Shown here in pieces: positions 23,995 to 31,950 of a DNA stretch of 64,000 bases. The notes below the pieces were generated by a model. That model saw only the letters and a program-made list of their open reading frames with translations. It had not been told where the DNA came from and searched no databases. This stretch comes from Streptomyces phaeochromogenes. Its GTDB lineage: Bacteria > Actinomycetota > Actinomycetes > Streptomycetales > Streptomycetaceae. The stretch lies in assembly GCF_001418655.1 (NCBI RefSeq), contig NZ_LIQZ01000010.1, positions 1 through 64,000 of the forward strand, read 5' to 3'. The translations under genes and the position numbers were made by a program. How positions within the stretch are numbered: the stretch's first letter is position 1; every line of letters begins with the position of its first letter.

Positions 23995-24040
23995 CCGTCG
24001 CAGTCTGCCCCACCCCGGAGGCCCGTCGAGGCGGATCGTC

Positions 24041-24046
24041 TATGGT
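24041..24046 (+). promoter_or_regulatory. -10 box for leaderless racemase mRNA
   Basis: TATGGT with 6 bp to the GTG at 24053; no ribosome site is present. Confidence 0.4.
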
Positions 24047-24052
24047 GACCGG

Positions 24053-24838
24053 GTGAAGATCGCGCTCATGGACTCCGGAATCGGACTGCTCGCGGCGGCC
24101 ACCGCGGTACGTCGTCTGCGGCCCGACGCGGAGCTCGTTCTCTCCTCGGACCCGGGCAGCATGCCGTGGGGACCCCGCACACCCGAGGACGTGACCGCCC
24201 GCGCCCTCGCCGTCGCCGAGGCGGCTGCCGCGCACCGGCCCGACGCCCTGATCGTCGCCTGCAACACCGCCTCCGTGCGCGCCCTGCCCGCGCTGCGCGC
24301 CCGCCTTGAGCCGGGGGTGCCCGTCATCGGCACGGTCCCCGCGATCAAGCCGGCCGCCGCGGGCGGCGGACCCGTCGCGATCTGGGCGACGCCCGCCACC
24401 ACCGGCAGCCCCTACCAGCGCGGCCTCATCCGGGAGTTCGCCGACGGGGTGTCCGTCACCGAAGTGCCCTGCCCCGGCCTTGCCGACGCGGTGGAGCACG
24501 CGGACCAGTCCGGCATCGACGCCGCGATCGCCGCTGCCGCGGCACGTACCCCCGACGATGTAAGGGCCGTCGTCCTGGGCTGCACCCATTACGAACTGGT
24601 CGCCGAACGGATCCGCGCGGCGGTGCAACGGCCGGGTGCCGCCCCGCTCGTCCTGCACGGCTCCGCAGGCGCGGTGGCCGCCCAGGCCTTGCGCCGGATC
24701 GGTGAGCACCCGGCCCCCGAGGCGCCTGCACACGGCAGCCTCACCGTGTTGCTCGGCGGACGCGAGGGGACGCTGACCGAGACCGCGTTGACGTACGAAG
24801 AGGGCCGTCTGCTGCAGGCCATGAGCCCCGCCCGCTGA
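24053..24838 (+). CDS. Aspartate/glutamate racemase-family protein (MurI-like)
   Basis: A 261-residue two-cysteine racemase. The N-terminal DSGIGLLAAATAVRRLRPD mirrors MurI, the first catalytic cysteine is in IVACNTASVRAL and the second in VVLGCTHYELV. It interconverts L- and D-glutamate (or aspartate) without cofactor; D-glutamate is a peptidoglycan precursor. Sequence outside the motifs is more divergent than in housekeeping MurI (compare IWATPATTGSPYQRGL), so it may be an accessory racemase. The GTG at 24053 has a -10 box 6 bp upstream and probably initiates a leaderless mRNA. Confidence 0.82.
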   Translation: MKIALMDSGIGLLAAATAVRRLRPDAELVLSSDPGSMPWGPRTPEDVTARALAVAEAAAAHRPDALIVACNTASVRALPALRARLEPGVPVIGTVPAIKPAAAGGGPVAIWATPATTGSPYQRGLIREFADGVSVTEVPCPGLADAVEHADQSGIDAAIAAAAARTPDDVRAVVLGCTHYELVAERIRAAVQRPGAAPLVLHGSAGAVAAQALRRIGEHPAPEAPAHGSLTVLLGGREGTLTETALTYEEGRLLQAMSPAR

Positions 24839-24934
24839 GCCTCCGGCCACGAAGCGGAAACCTCGCGTCCACCCGGAGCAGTAACAGCCCGCAACCTGGT
24901 GCCCGCATCGCGGAACCTGAGTACGCTCTCTGGC

Positions 24935-25492
24935 ATGAGGGACCACCCCCACGGCGAACCGGGCGCTGCCGACGCCCCGCACCCCGAGGTATGGCACGGC
25001 CGCGCTTCCAATCGTGTGCAGTGGCTGCTCGCGAGCGGTGGTGCCGCTTGTCTGGCGCTCGGTATCGAGCTGGCCGTCGACTCGACCTGGACGTCCGGCG
25101 TAGCCCCTCTCGTCATGTCCGTGGTCGGCTGCATCGCCGCGGGACTCCTGGTGCTCTTCGGCACCCTCGCGTTCGTGCATGTCGCCGTGAAGGTCGACAA
25201 GGACTGCCTTGAGGTGCGCTGCGGCCACATGGGTCTCCCGCGTCGCCGCATCCCGCTGTCGCACATCATCGGCGCCGACTTCGCGCCCCGGGTGACGCCC
25301 CGGCAGTGGGGCGGCTGGGGCTACCGCTGGCGGCCCGAACAGGGGACCGCCGTGGTGGTCCGGCGCGGCGAGGGCCTGGTGCTCCGGCTCGGCGACGGCC
25401 ATACGTTCACGATCACGGTGGACAACGCGGAGGCGGCCGTACGGGACATCCGCCGTCGGCTGAAGGCGGCAGCCTCGGGCACGACCCGCTGA
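24935..25492 (+). CDS. Membrane protein with PH-like C-terminal domain
   Basis: A 185-residue protein with two membrane helices (WLLASGGAACLALGIELAV, ~29-47; APLVMSVVGCIAAGLLVLFGTLAFV, ~55-79) followed by a cytoplasmic domain of ~105 residues rich in beta strands (LEVRCGHMGLPRRRIPL, IIGADFAPRVTPRQWGGWGY, GLVLRLGDGHTFTITVDN). That arrangement is common in actinobacterial membrane proteins of the bacterial PH-like type. Function unknown. A TACGCT box 7 bp before the ATG suggests a leaderless message. Confidence 0.75.
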   Translation: MRDHPHGEPGAADAPHPEVWHGRASNRVQWLLASGGAACLALGIELAVDSTWTSGVAPLVMSVVGCIAAGLLVLFGTLAFVHVAVKVDKDCLEVRCGHMGLPRRRIPLSHIIGADFAPRVTPRQWGGWGYRWRPEQGTAVVVRRGEGLVLRLGDGHTFTITVDNAEAAVRDIRRRLKAAASGTTR

Positions 25493-25579
25493 CCGCGGAA
25501 CAGATCCCGCCCTGCTGACTGCGAGAAGGGTTCGGCGTCCCGCGGCGTCCCGCGCAAGAGGTTCGGCTTCCCGCGGCTC

Positions 25580-26653
25580 TCACGGGGACAGCGGGTCCTT
25601 CCGGGCGCGTCCACCGGGCTCCATCGCGTTCCGCGGCGCCTCTTCGAGCATGGGACGTGCCGTGGCGAGGCCCGCGAGCAGGCCCGCGCCCGCCGTCACC
25701 GAGGTGAAGCTCAGCGCGTTGCCGACCGCGGCGATCGCGGCCAGAGCCGTCAGGGCCGCACCCGCGGTGAGCACGACCGGTGTCGGGCGCGGCGACCGCC
25801 ACAGGGCGTACAGGACCCAGCAGAACACCGCGGCCAGCAGCGCCACGCCGACCACGCCCTGTTCGGCCGCCTGCTGGAAGGGTGCCGAGTGGGGTTTGCC
25901 GTCGGGCAGCAGCGACTGCGTGACGGTCGGGCTCAGTTCGGAGAACCGGCCGGGTCCCACGCCCAGCCCCGGCTCCCGGCCGGCCATGTCGAGCGCGTCC
26001 TGCCACAGCAGTACGCGGTGCTGGGTGAGCTGCCCTTCGAGCGACGTGGTGAGTCCGTCCGGCAGTACGTTCTCGGCCACCGCCCAGGTCGCCCCGGTCA
26101 CCAGGACCGCGGCCAGGGCGAGACCGCCGAGCCCCAGGCCGCGGTGTTGCATACGGTCGGCGGCCAGGGAGCACAGCAGCACCGCCAGACAGGCCGCGAA
26201 GCCCGACGTCGACCCCAGGACGGCCGCGGTCGCCGCGATGCCGGCGGCCAGCAGACGGAGCACGAGCCGCAGTCCCGGCGGACGGGCTGCCCAGGCCGCG
26301 CAGCACGCGGACCCCGCGGAGACGGCCAGCAGCGCGGCGGTGGCGCCGGTCTGCCCGAGCGGCGAGATCACCTGCGTTCCCTGAGTGGTGTGCGGGGAGG
26401 CCACCGCCAGACCGAGTCCGGCGAGCGCGCCCGCACAGGGTGCGGCGACCGGCAGGAGCTCTCCGCAGATCCGACCCGAGGCGTAACCGGCGGCGACGGC
26501 GAGCACCGCGAGGAGCACGCCTTCGGGGCGCCCGCCATGAGCTGCCGCCGTGATCAGGGACCAGGCCGCGCAGGCCCCCAGCACGACCACGCCCGTCGCG
26601 TCCGACGCGCTGCGTCTCTCGTGCGCCGACGCCGGACCGGCCGCCGACGCCAT
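25580..26653 (-). CDS. O-antigen ligase-like multi-pass membrane protein
   Basis: A 357-residue protein with about ten membrane helices. The central loop HRVLLWQDALDMAGREPGLGVGPGRFSELSP is the signature periplasmic region of the Wzy/WaaL (O-antigen ligase) family, including the 'R..LW.DAL.M....P..G.GPG.F' pattern. Such proteins join glycans to lipid or polymerise them. No other polysaccharide gene is adjacent, so the substrate is unknown. The ATG at 26653 is one option; a GTG at 26668 with a GGGGG ribosome site 6 bp upstream is equally plausible. Confidence 0.8.
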   Translation of the reverse strand: MASAAGPASAHERRSASDATGVVVLGACAAWSLITAAAHGGRPEGVLLAVLAVAAGYASGRICGELLPVAAPCAGALAGLGLAVASPHTTQGTQVISPLGQTGATAALLAVSAGSACCAAWAARPPGLRLVLRLLAAGIAATAAVLGSTSGFAACLAVLLCSLAADRMQHRGLGLGGLALAAVLVTGATWAVAENVLPDGLTTSLEGQLTQHRVLLWQDALDMAGREPGLGVGPGRFSELSPTVTQSLLPDGKPHSAPFQQAAEQGVVGVALLAAVFCWVLYALWRSPRPTPVVLTAGAALTALAAIAAVGNALSFTSVTAGAGLLAGLATARPMLEEAPRNAMEPGGRARKDPLSP

Positions 26654-26864
26654 TCCTGTGGACCCCACCCCGTCGCCCCCGGCCTGTGAAGGGCCCCGAC
26701 CGCCCGGCCGGCCTGCCACGGCCCGTACGTCAGAGGCTCCGGCACACCGTAACGGGTGATGCGCCGGTTTGTGGACGAGTTGCGCAGAAACGATGCAGCA
26801 GGTGGGAGGGGAGTGCCCGGGCAGGTGATCAGGGCCGCGCTGTCGGCGCCGTGACCACCCGCCG

Positions 26865-26870
26865 TACACT
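26865..26870 (+). promoter_or_regulatory. -10 box for leaderless lnt mRNA
   Basis: TACACT with 6 bp to the GTG at 26877, compatible with transcription starting at the GTG. Confidence 0.45.
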
Positions 26871-26876
26871 CCGGGG

Positions 26877-28490
26877 GTGACCGTCACAGCAACCTCCGTA
26901 GACGAGCCGGAACAGCTCGAACCGCAGGCCCGGCCCGTTTCGCGGGTGATCCGGCTGATGCGGCGGCTCGCTCCGGCCGCCACCGCGGCACTCTCCGGAG
27001 TGCTGCTCTACGTCAGCTTCCCGCCGCGCACGCTGTGGTGGCTGGCCCTGCCGGCCTTCGCGGTCTTCGGCTGGTTGCTGCGGGGCCGCACCTGGAAGGC
27101 GGGCCTCGGTCTCGGCTACCTCTTCGGCCTCGGCTTCCTGCTGCCCCTGCTCGTGTGGACCGGCGTGGAGGTCGGGCCCGGGCCGTGGATCGCGCTGGTC
27201 GTCATCGAGGCGGTGTATGTGGCGCTCGTCGGCGCCGGTATCGCGGCCGTGTCGAAGCTGCCGGGCTGGCCCCTGTGGGCCGCCGCCCTGTGGATCGCGG
27301 GCGAGGCGGCACGCGCGCGTGCCCCGTTCGGCGGCTTCCCCTGGGGAAAGATCGCCTTCGGCCAGGCGGACGGCGTCTTCCTGCCGCTCGCCGCGCTGGG
27401 CGGCACCCCGGTGCTCGGATTCGCGGTCGTCCTGTGCGGCTTCGGCCTGTACGAGATCGTCCGCCTGGCCGTCGAGACGCGGCGCACCCGTGCCGTACGA
27501 CGCGGAGCCGCCGCGGTGGCCCTCCTCAGCTTCCTCCTCCCCGTGCTCGGCGCCTTCGCCGCGCGGCCCCTGGTCAGCGACAAGGCCGAGAACGGCACCG
27601 CGACCGTCGCCGTCATCCAGGGCAACGTGCCGCGCGCGGGCCTCGACTTCAACTCCCAGCGGCGCGCGGTCCTCGACTACCACGCCCGGGAGACCGAGCG
27701 CCTCGCCGCGCGGATCAAGGCGGGCAAGGCGGCCCAGCCCGACTTCGTGCTGTGGCCGGAGAACTCCTCCGACATCGACCCGTTCCGCAACCCCGACGCC
27801 TACGCCGTGATCGACAAGGCGGCCAAGGCGATCGGCGCGCCCATCTCGGTCGGCGGCGTCGTCGAGAAGAACGGCAAGCTCTACAACGAGCAGATCCTCT
27901 GGGACCCGCAGAAGGGGCCCGGCGCCACGTACGACAAGCGGCAGGTCCAGCCGTTCGGTGAGTACCTCCCGATGCGGTCGCTCATCGGAGCCATCAACGA
28001 CAACTGGACCTCCATGGTCCGCCAGGACTTCAGCCGCGGCACCGAGCCGGGAGTCTTCACCATGGCGGGCACCCAGGTCGGCCTCGCGACCTGCTACGAA
28101 GCCGCCTTCGACTGGGCTGTCCGCGACACCGTCACCCACGGCGCACAGATGATCTCCGTGCCGAGCAACAACGCCACGTTCGACCGCAGCGAGATGACCT
28201 ACCAGCAGCTCGCGATGTCCCGGATCCGCGCCGTCGAGCACAGCCGCACCGTCACCGTCCCGGTGACCAGCGGCGTCAGCGCCGTGATCATGCCGGACGG
28301 GAAGATCACCCAGCGGACCGGCATGTTCGTGGCGGACTCCCTGGTCCAGAAGGTGCCGCTGCGCTCTTCCGAGACGCCCGCCACGCGGGTCGGAATCGCG
28401 CCGGAAATGTTCTTGGTGCTGATCGCCGTGGGCGGCCTCGGCTGGGCCGTGACGGCCGCGGTACGCGGACGGCGCGCCGGAGACGCGTAG
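26877..28490 (+). CDS. lnt: Apolipoprotein N-acyltransferase
   Basis: A 537-residue membrane enzyme that transfers a fatty acid to the N-terminal cysteine of lipoproteins. Five to seven membrane helices (~30-215) lead to a nitrilase-like domain. The catalytic triad is visible: E295 in LWPENSSD, K354 in YDKRQVQPFGEYLP and C406 in LATCYEAAF. SNNATFDRSEMTYQQLAMSRIRAVEHSR is the usual post-cysteine segment, and a final helix ends the protein. Streptomyces carry Lnt homologues although they are Gram-positive. The GTG start has a -10 box 6 bp upstream. Confidence 0.93.
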   Translation: MTVTATSVDEPEQLEPQARPVSRVIRLMRRLAPAATAALSGVLLYVSFPPRTLWWLALPAFAVFGWLLRGRTWKAGLGLGYLFGLGFLLPLLVWTGVEVGPGPWIALVVIEAVYVALVGAGIAAVSKLPGWPLWAAALWIAGEAARARAPFGGFPWGKIAFGQADGVFLPLAALGGTPVLGFAVVLCGFGLYEIVRLAVETRRTRAVRRGAAAVALLSFLLPVLGAFAARPLVSDKAENGTATVAVIQGNVPRAGLDFNSQRRAVLDYHARETERLAARIKAGKAAQPDFVLWPENSSDIDPFRNPDAYAVIDKAAKAIGAPISVGGVVEKNGKLYNEQILWDPQKGPGATYDKRQVQPFGEYLPMRSLIGAINDNWTSMVRQDFSRGTEPGVFTMAGTQVGLATCYEAAFDWAVRDTVTHGAQMISVPSNNATFDRSEMTYQQLAMSRIRAVEHSRTVTVPVTSGVSAVIMPDGKITQRTGMFVADSLVQKVPLRSSETPATRVGIAPEMFLVLIAVGGLGWAVTAAVRGRRAGDA

Positions 28491-28555
28491 CCGTACGCCG
28501 GCAGTGTGCTGCTCGTACGCGTCCGGAATGCGCCGAGCCGGCGAAACCGGGCCGT

Positions 28556-28561
28556 TAGGGT
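28556..28561 (+). promoter_or_regulatory. -10 box for leaderless NUDIX mRNA
   Basis: TAGGGT with 6 bp to the ATG at 28568. Confidence 0.4.
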
Positions 28562-28567
28562 CGGCCC

Positions 28568-29041
28568 ATGGCTACTCCTGACTTCATTCGTACGATCCGG
28601 GCCACCGCCGGCCAACAACTCCTCTGGCTCCCCGGAGTCACCGCCGTCGTCTTCGACGACGCGGGCAGAGTGCTGCTGGGGCGCCGGGCCGACACCGGCA
28701 AGTGGGCCGTCATCGCCGGAATGTCGGACCCGGGGGAGCAGCCCGCGGCCTGCGCCGTGCGGGAGGTGTACGAGGAGACGGGCGTCCGGTGTGTCGCCGA
28801 GCGCGTCGTGCTCGTACAGGCCCTGACGCCGACCACGTACCCGAACGGCGACATCTGCCAGTTCATGGACATCACCATCCGGTGCCGGGCCGTCGGCGGT
28901 GAGGCCCGTGTCAACGACGACGAATCGCTGGAGGTCGGCTGGTTCGACGTGGACGCGCTGCCGGAGCTGACCGAGCACGGACTGTTCCGGATCAAGCAGG
29001 CGTTGTCCGACGAGCCCACGTGGTTCGAACCCATGCCCTGA
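28568..29041 (+). CDS. NUDIX hydrolase
   Basis: A 157-residue hydrolase of nucleoside-diphosphate-linked compounds. The NUDIX box is intact: GMSDPGEQ...REVYEETGV fits Gx5Ex7REUxEExGU with the metal-binding glutamates present. The N-terminal strand GVTAVVFDDAGRVLLGRR and FMDITIRCRAV are typical of the fold. Substrate cannot be read from the sequence. ATG is preceded by TAGGGT at 6 bp, with no ribosome site. Confidence 0.92.
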   Translation: MATPDFIRTIRATAGQQLLWLPGVTAVVFDDAGRVLLGRRADTGKWAVIAGMSDPGEQPAACAVREVYEETGVRCVAERVVLVQALTPTTYPNGDICQFMDITIRCRAVGGEARVNDDESLEVGWFDVDALPELTEHGLFRIKQALSDEPTWFEPMP

Positions 29042-29089
29042 GCGCGAAGTGTGGGTTGCGGCCACATCGGTCGGGGCGTGGCCGCTGCC

Positions 29090-29095
29090 TAGGGT
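29090..29095 (+). promoter_or_regulatory. -10 box for leaderless SDR mRNA
   Basis: TAGGGT with 6 bp to the ATG at 29102, the same arrangement as for the NUDIX gene. Confidence 0.4.
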
Positions 29096-29101
29096 CGGGG
29101 C

Positions 29102-29902
29102 ATGACCGCGCCCAGCGCCCTCGCAGGCCCCCACGCCCCGTCCCTCGGCCTCGGCGGCCGTACCGCCCTCGTCACCGGCGCCGCGGGCGGCATCGGCCGC
29201 GCCTGCGCACTGCGGCTCGCCGCGGCCGGGGCCAAGGTACGGGCGGTCGACCGGGACGCCGGGGGACTGGACACCCTCACCGAACAGGCCAACGGCCTCG
29301 CGGGCACGGTCGAAGCGCACGTCCTCGACCTCATCGACCTGGACGCCGCGGAGTCCGCCGCGGCCGGCACCGACATCCTCGTCAACAACGCCGGGCTCCA
29401 ACTGGTGCGCCCCATCGAGGAGTTCCCGCCCGACACCTTCCACACCGTGCTGACCGTGATGCTGGAGGCCCCGTTCCGGCTGATCCGCGGGGCACTGCCG
29501 CACATGTACGGGCAGGGGTGGGGCCGGATCGTCAATGTGTCGTCCGTACATGGTCTCCGCGCCTCCGCCTTCAAGTCGGCGTATGTGGCGGCGAAACACG
29601 GTCTGGAGGGCCTCTCCAAGACCGCGGCCCTGGAAGGCGCTCCCCACGGAGTCACCTCGAACTGTGTGAACCCCGCCTATGTGCGCACTCCACTGGTGGA
29701 GAAGCAGCTCGCCGACCAGGCCGCCGCCCACGGCATCCCCCGGGAGCGGGTGCTCGGCGAGATCCTGCTTCAGGACAGCGCGGTCAAGCGCCTTATCGAA
29801 CCGGACGAGGTCGCCGAGGCCGTGGCATACCTGTGCGGCCCTGCCGCGTCCTTCGTCACCGGGACCTCACTGGTCCTCGACGGCGGCTGGACCGCGCACT
29901 GA
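29102..29902 (+). CDS. Short-chain dehydrogenase, 3-hydroxybutyrate dehydrogenase type
   Basis: A 266-residue SDR. The NAD-binding motif is TGAAGGIG, the core NNAG is in ILVNNAGLQLV, and the catalytic Ser, Tyr and Lys are in NVSSVHG and SAYVAAKHG. The patterns GLQLVRPIEEFP, ARRKHGLEG-like YVAAKHGLEGLSK, and C-terminal ASFVTGTSLVLDGGWTAH match D-3-hydroxybutyrate dehydrogenases, which oxidise hydroxybutyrate to acetoacetate with NAD. It is followed by a GAF/PucR regulator and then a convergent MHS transporter; a shared substrate is plausible but unproven. Confidence 0.85.
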   Translation: MTAPSALAGPHAPSLGLGGRTALVTGAAGGIGRACALRLAAAGAKVRAVDRDAGGLDTLTEQANGLAGTVEAHVLDLIDLDAAESAAAGTDILVNNAGLQLVRPIEEFPPDTFHTVLTVMLEAPFRLIRGALPHMYGQGWGRIVNVSSVHGLRASAFKSAYVAAKHGLEGLSKTAALEGAPHGVTSNCVNPAYVRTPLVEKQLADQAAAHGIPRERVLGEILLQDSAVKRLIEPDEVAEAVAYLCGPAASFVTGTSLVLDGGWTAH

Positions 29903-29960
29903 GCACGAGTTGTCCACAGGGCTGGTCAGGCTGTCGGTGCGACGGGTAATCCTGGTGGAC

Positions 29961-31886
29961 ATGTCTCGCGATCAATTGCAGTCCGCCGAGCGCTCCGAGG
30001 CGAGCGCCGAAGCGCCGTTCCTGGAGCTGCTGGCCCGGGGCGCGTCCGCCGACGCCTACGAGCAGCCGGTGCTGCTCGCCCGCGCGGACGGGCTGCCGCC
30101 CGACCGGATCTCCGCCCTGGAGCGCGCCAAGCTCCTCGCCCTGCGCGTGCGCTCGGAGATGGAGGGGCGCCGCAGACGCGAGGCCGAACTGTCCGCGCTC
30201 TTCGAGACGGCCCACGACCTGGCGGGACTGCGCGACCTCGACGCCGTGCTCCAGGCGATCGTGCAGCGCGCCCGCTCCCTGCTGGGCACGGACATCGCGT
30301 ATCTGAGCCTGAACGACCCGGCGGAGGGCGACACGTACATGCGGGTCACCGAGGGGTCGGTCGCGGCGCGCTTCCAGCAGCTGCGGCTCGGCATGGGGGA
30401 GGGCCTCGGCGGACTCGTCGCCCAGACGGCCCGCCCCTATGTCACCGACGACTACTTCCAGGACGACCGCTTCCAGCACACCCCGACCATCGACGCGGGC
30501 GTACGGGACGAGGGCCTGGTGGCGATCCTCGGCGTGCCCCTCATGCTCGGGCCGCACGTCATCGGCGTCCTCTTCGCCGCCGACCGCCGGGCGCGGGTCT
30601 TCGAGCGGGAACAGATCGCCCTGCTCGGCTCGTTCGCCGCTCTGGCCGCCGCCGCCATCGACACCGCGAACCTGCTCACCGAGACCCGCGAGGCACTGGC
30701 CGACCTGGAGCGGGCCAACGAGATCATCCGCGACCGCAGCGGGGTCATCGAGCGGGCCTCCGGCGTCCACGACCGGCTGGCCGAGCTGGTCCTGCGGGGC
30801 GGTGGGGTCCACGACGTGTCCGCCGCGGTCTCCGAGATCCTCGACGGCAGTGTGCAGTTCACGGACGCCGGCACCGCGCCCGGTGACGCCCTGGAGGTGT
30901 CGCGGGCCGAGGGACACGCGGTCCGGCACGGGGACGACTGGGTCGCGGCCGTTACCGCCGGCGGCGAGCTGCTCGGCGCGCTGGTGCTGCGCGGCCATCC
31001 GGGGCTCGACCCCGTCGACCAGCGCACTCTGGAGCGGGCGGCCATGGTCACCTCGCTCCTGCTGCTGGCCCGGCGCTCGGCCTCCGAGGCCGAACAACGC
31101 GTCCGCGGCGAGCTGCTGGACGATCTGCTCGACGCGCGGGACCGCGATCCCCGGCTGCTGCGCGAGCGCGCCGCCCGGCTGGACGCCGACCTGGACGCCA
31201 CCCACGTGGTGCTGGCCTCCCGCCTGGACGCCACGGCAGCCGACGCGGACCACGAGGCCGCCGCCCGCCGCAGACTGTGGTCCGCCGCGTCCCACCTCGC
31301 CGCCACCCGGCACGGACTGGCCGCCGCACGCGACGGCGGCACTGTCCTGCTGCTGCCCCTGAGCCCCGGCGACACCGCGACGGAGCTGGCCCGTCGCACG
31401 GCCATGGAGCTGGGCACCGCCGTGCACGAGGCGGTCACCGTCGGCGCCTCGGCACCGGTCCAGGACCTCGCCGCCCGCCCGGACACCGTGGCCGAGGCGT
31501 ACACCGAAGGGCAGCGATGCCTCGAAGCGCTGCGGCTGCTCGGCCGTGCCGGGGACGGCGCCGCCGCTGAGGACTTCGGGTTCCTGGGGCTGCTGCTCGC
31601 CGGGAGCAGGGACATCTCCGGCTTCGTGGAGCGCACCATCGGCCAGGTCGTCACGTACGACGAGAAGCGCGGCACCGACCTCCTGCACACCCTCGACGCG
31701 TACTTCGCCTGCGGCATGAGCCCCGCACGCACCAAGGGCGAGCTGCACGTCCACGTCAACACGGTCGCGCAGCGCCTGGAACGGGTGGGCCGCCTGCTCG
31801 GCCCCGACTGGCAGAGCCCTGCCCGGACGCTGGAGATCCAACTCGCCCTGCGGCTGCACCGGTTGACGTCCACCGGACAGCACTGA
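29961..31886 (+). CDS. GAF-domain PucR/CdaR-type transcriptional regulator
   Basis: A 641-residue regulator. A helical/coiled segment (~50-75) precedes a GAF sensor domain (~75-240: LFETAHDLAGLRDLDAVLQAIVQRARSLLGTDIAYLSLND ... GVPLMLGPHVIGVLFAADR). A coiled coil and a diverged central region follow, with the C-terminal PucR helix-turn-helix near residues 585-635 (LDAYFACGMSPARTKGELHVHVNTVAQRLERV). It is 58 bp downstream of the hydroxybutyrate dehydrogenase-like gene and probably controls it, the MHS transporter, or both. Ligand unknown. Confidence 0.87.
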   Translation: MSRDQLQSAERSEASAEAPFLELLARGASADAYEQPVLLARADGLPPDRISALERAKLLALRVRSEMEGRRRREAELSALFETAHDLAGLRDLDAVLQAIVQRARSLLGTDIAYLSLNDPAEGDTYMRVTEGSVAARFQQLRLGMGEGLGGLVAQTARPYVTDDYFQDDRFQHTPTIDAGVRDEGLVAILGVPLMLGPHVIGVLFAADRRARVFEREQIALLGSFAALAAAAIDTANLLTETREALADLERANEIIRDRSGVIERASGVHDRLAELVLRGGGVHDVSAAVSEILDGSVQFTDAGTAPGDALEVSRAEGHAVRHGDDWVAAVTAGGELLGALVLRGHPGLDPVDQRTLERAAMVTSLLLLARRSASEAEQRVRGELLDDLLDARDRDPRLLRERAARLDADLDATHVVLASRLDATAADADHEAAARRRLWSAASHLAATRHGLAAARDGGTVLLLPLSPGDTATELARRTAMELGTAVHEAVTVGASAPVQDLAARPDTVAEAYTEGQRCLEALRLLGRAGDGAAAEDFGFLGLLLAGSRDISGFVERTIGQVVTYDEKRGTDLLHTLDAYFACGMSPARTKGELHVHVNTVAQRLERVGRLLGPDWQSPARTLEIQLALRLHRLTSTGQH

Positions 31887-31903
31887 CTTCCGTACGCGCG
31901 GGT

Positions 31904-31933
31904 GACCCCCGTACGCGCGGGCGCACGGGGGTC
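31904..31933. terminator. Hairpin terminator between convergent genes
   Basis: Perfect 9-bp stem GACCCCCGT/ACGGGGGTC with a 12-base loop, between the regulator stop (31886) and the MHS transporter stop (31951). Confidence 0.65.
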
Positions 31934-31950
31934 GGTCCGGGGCCACCGGC

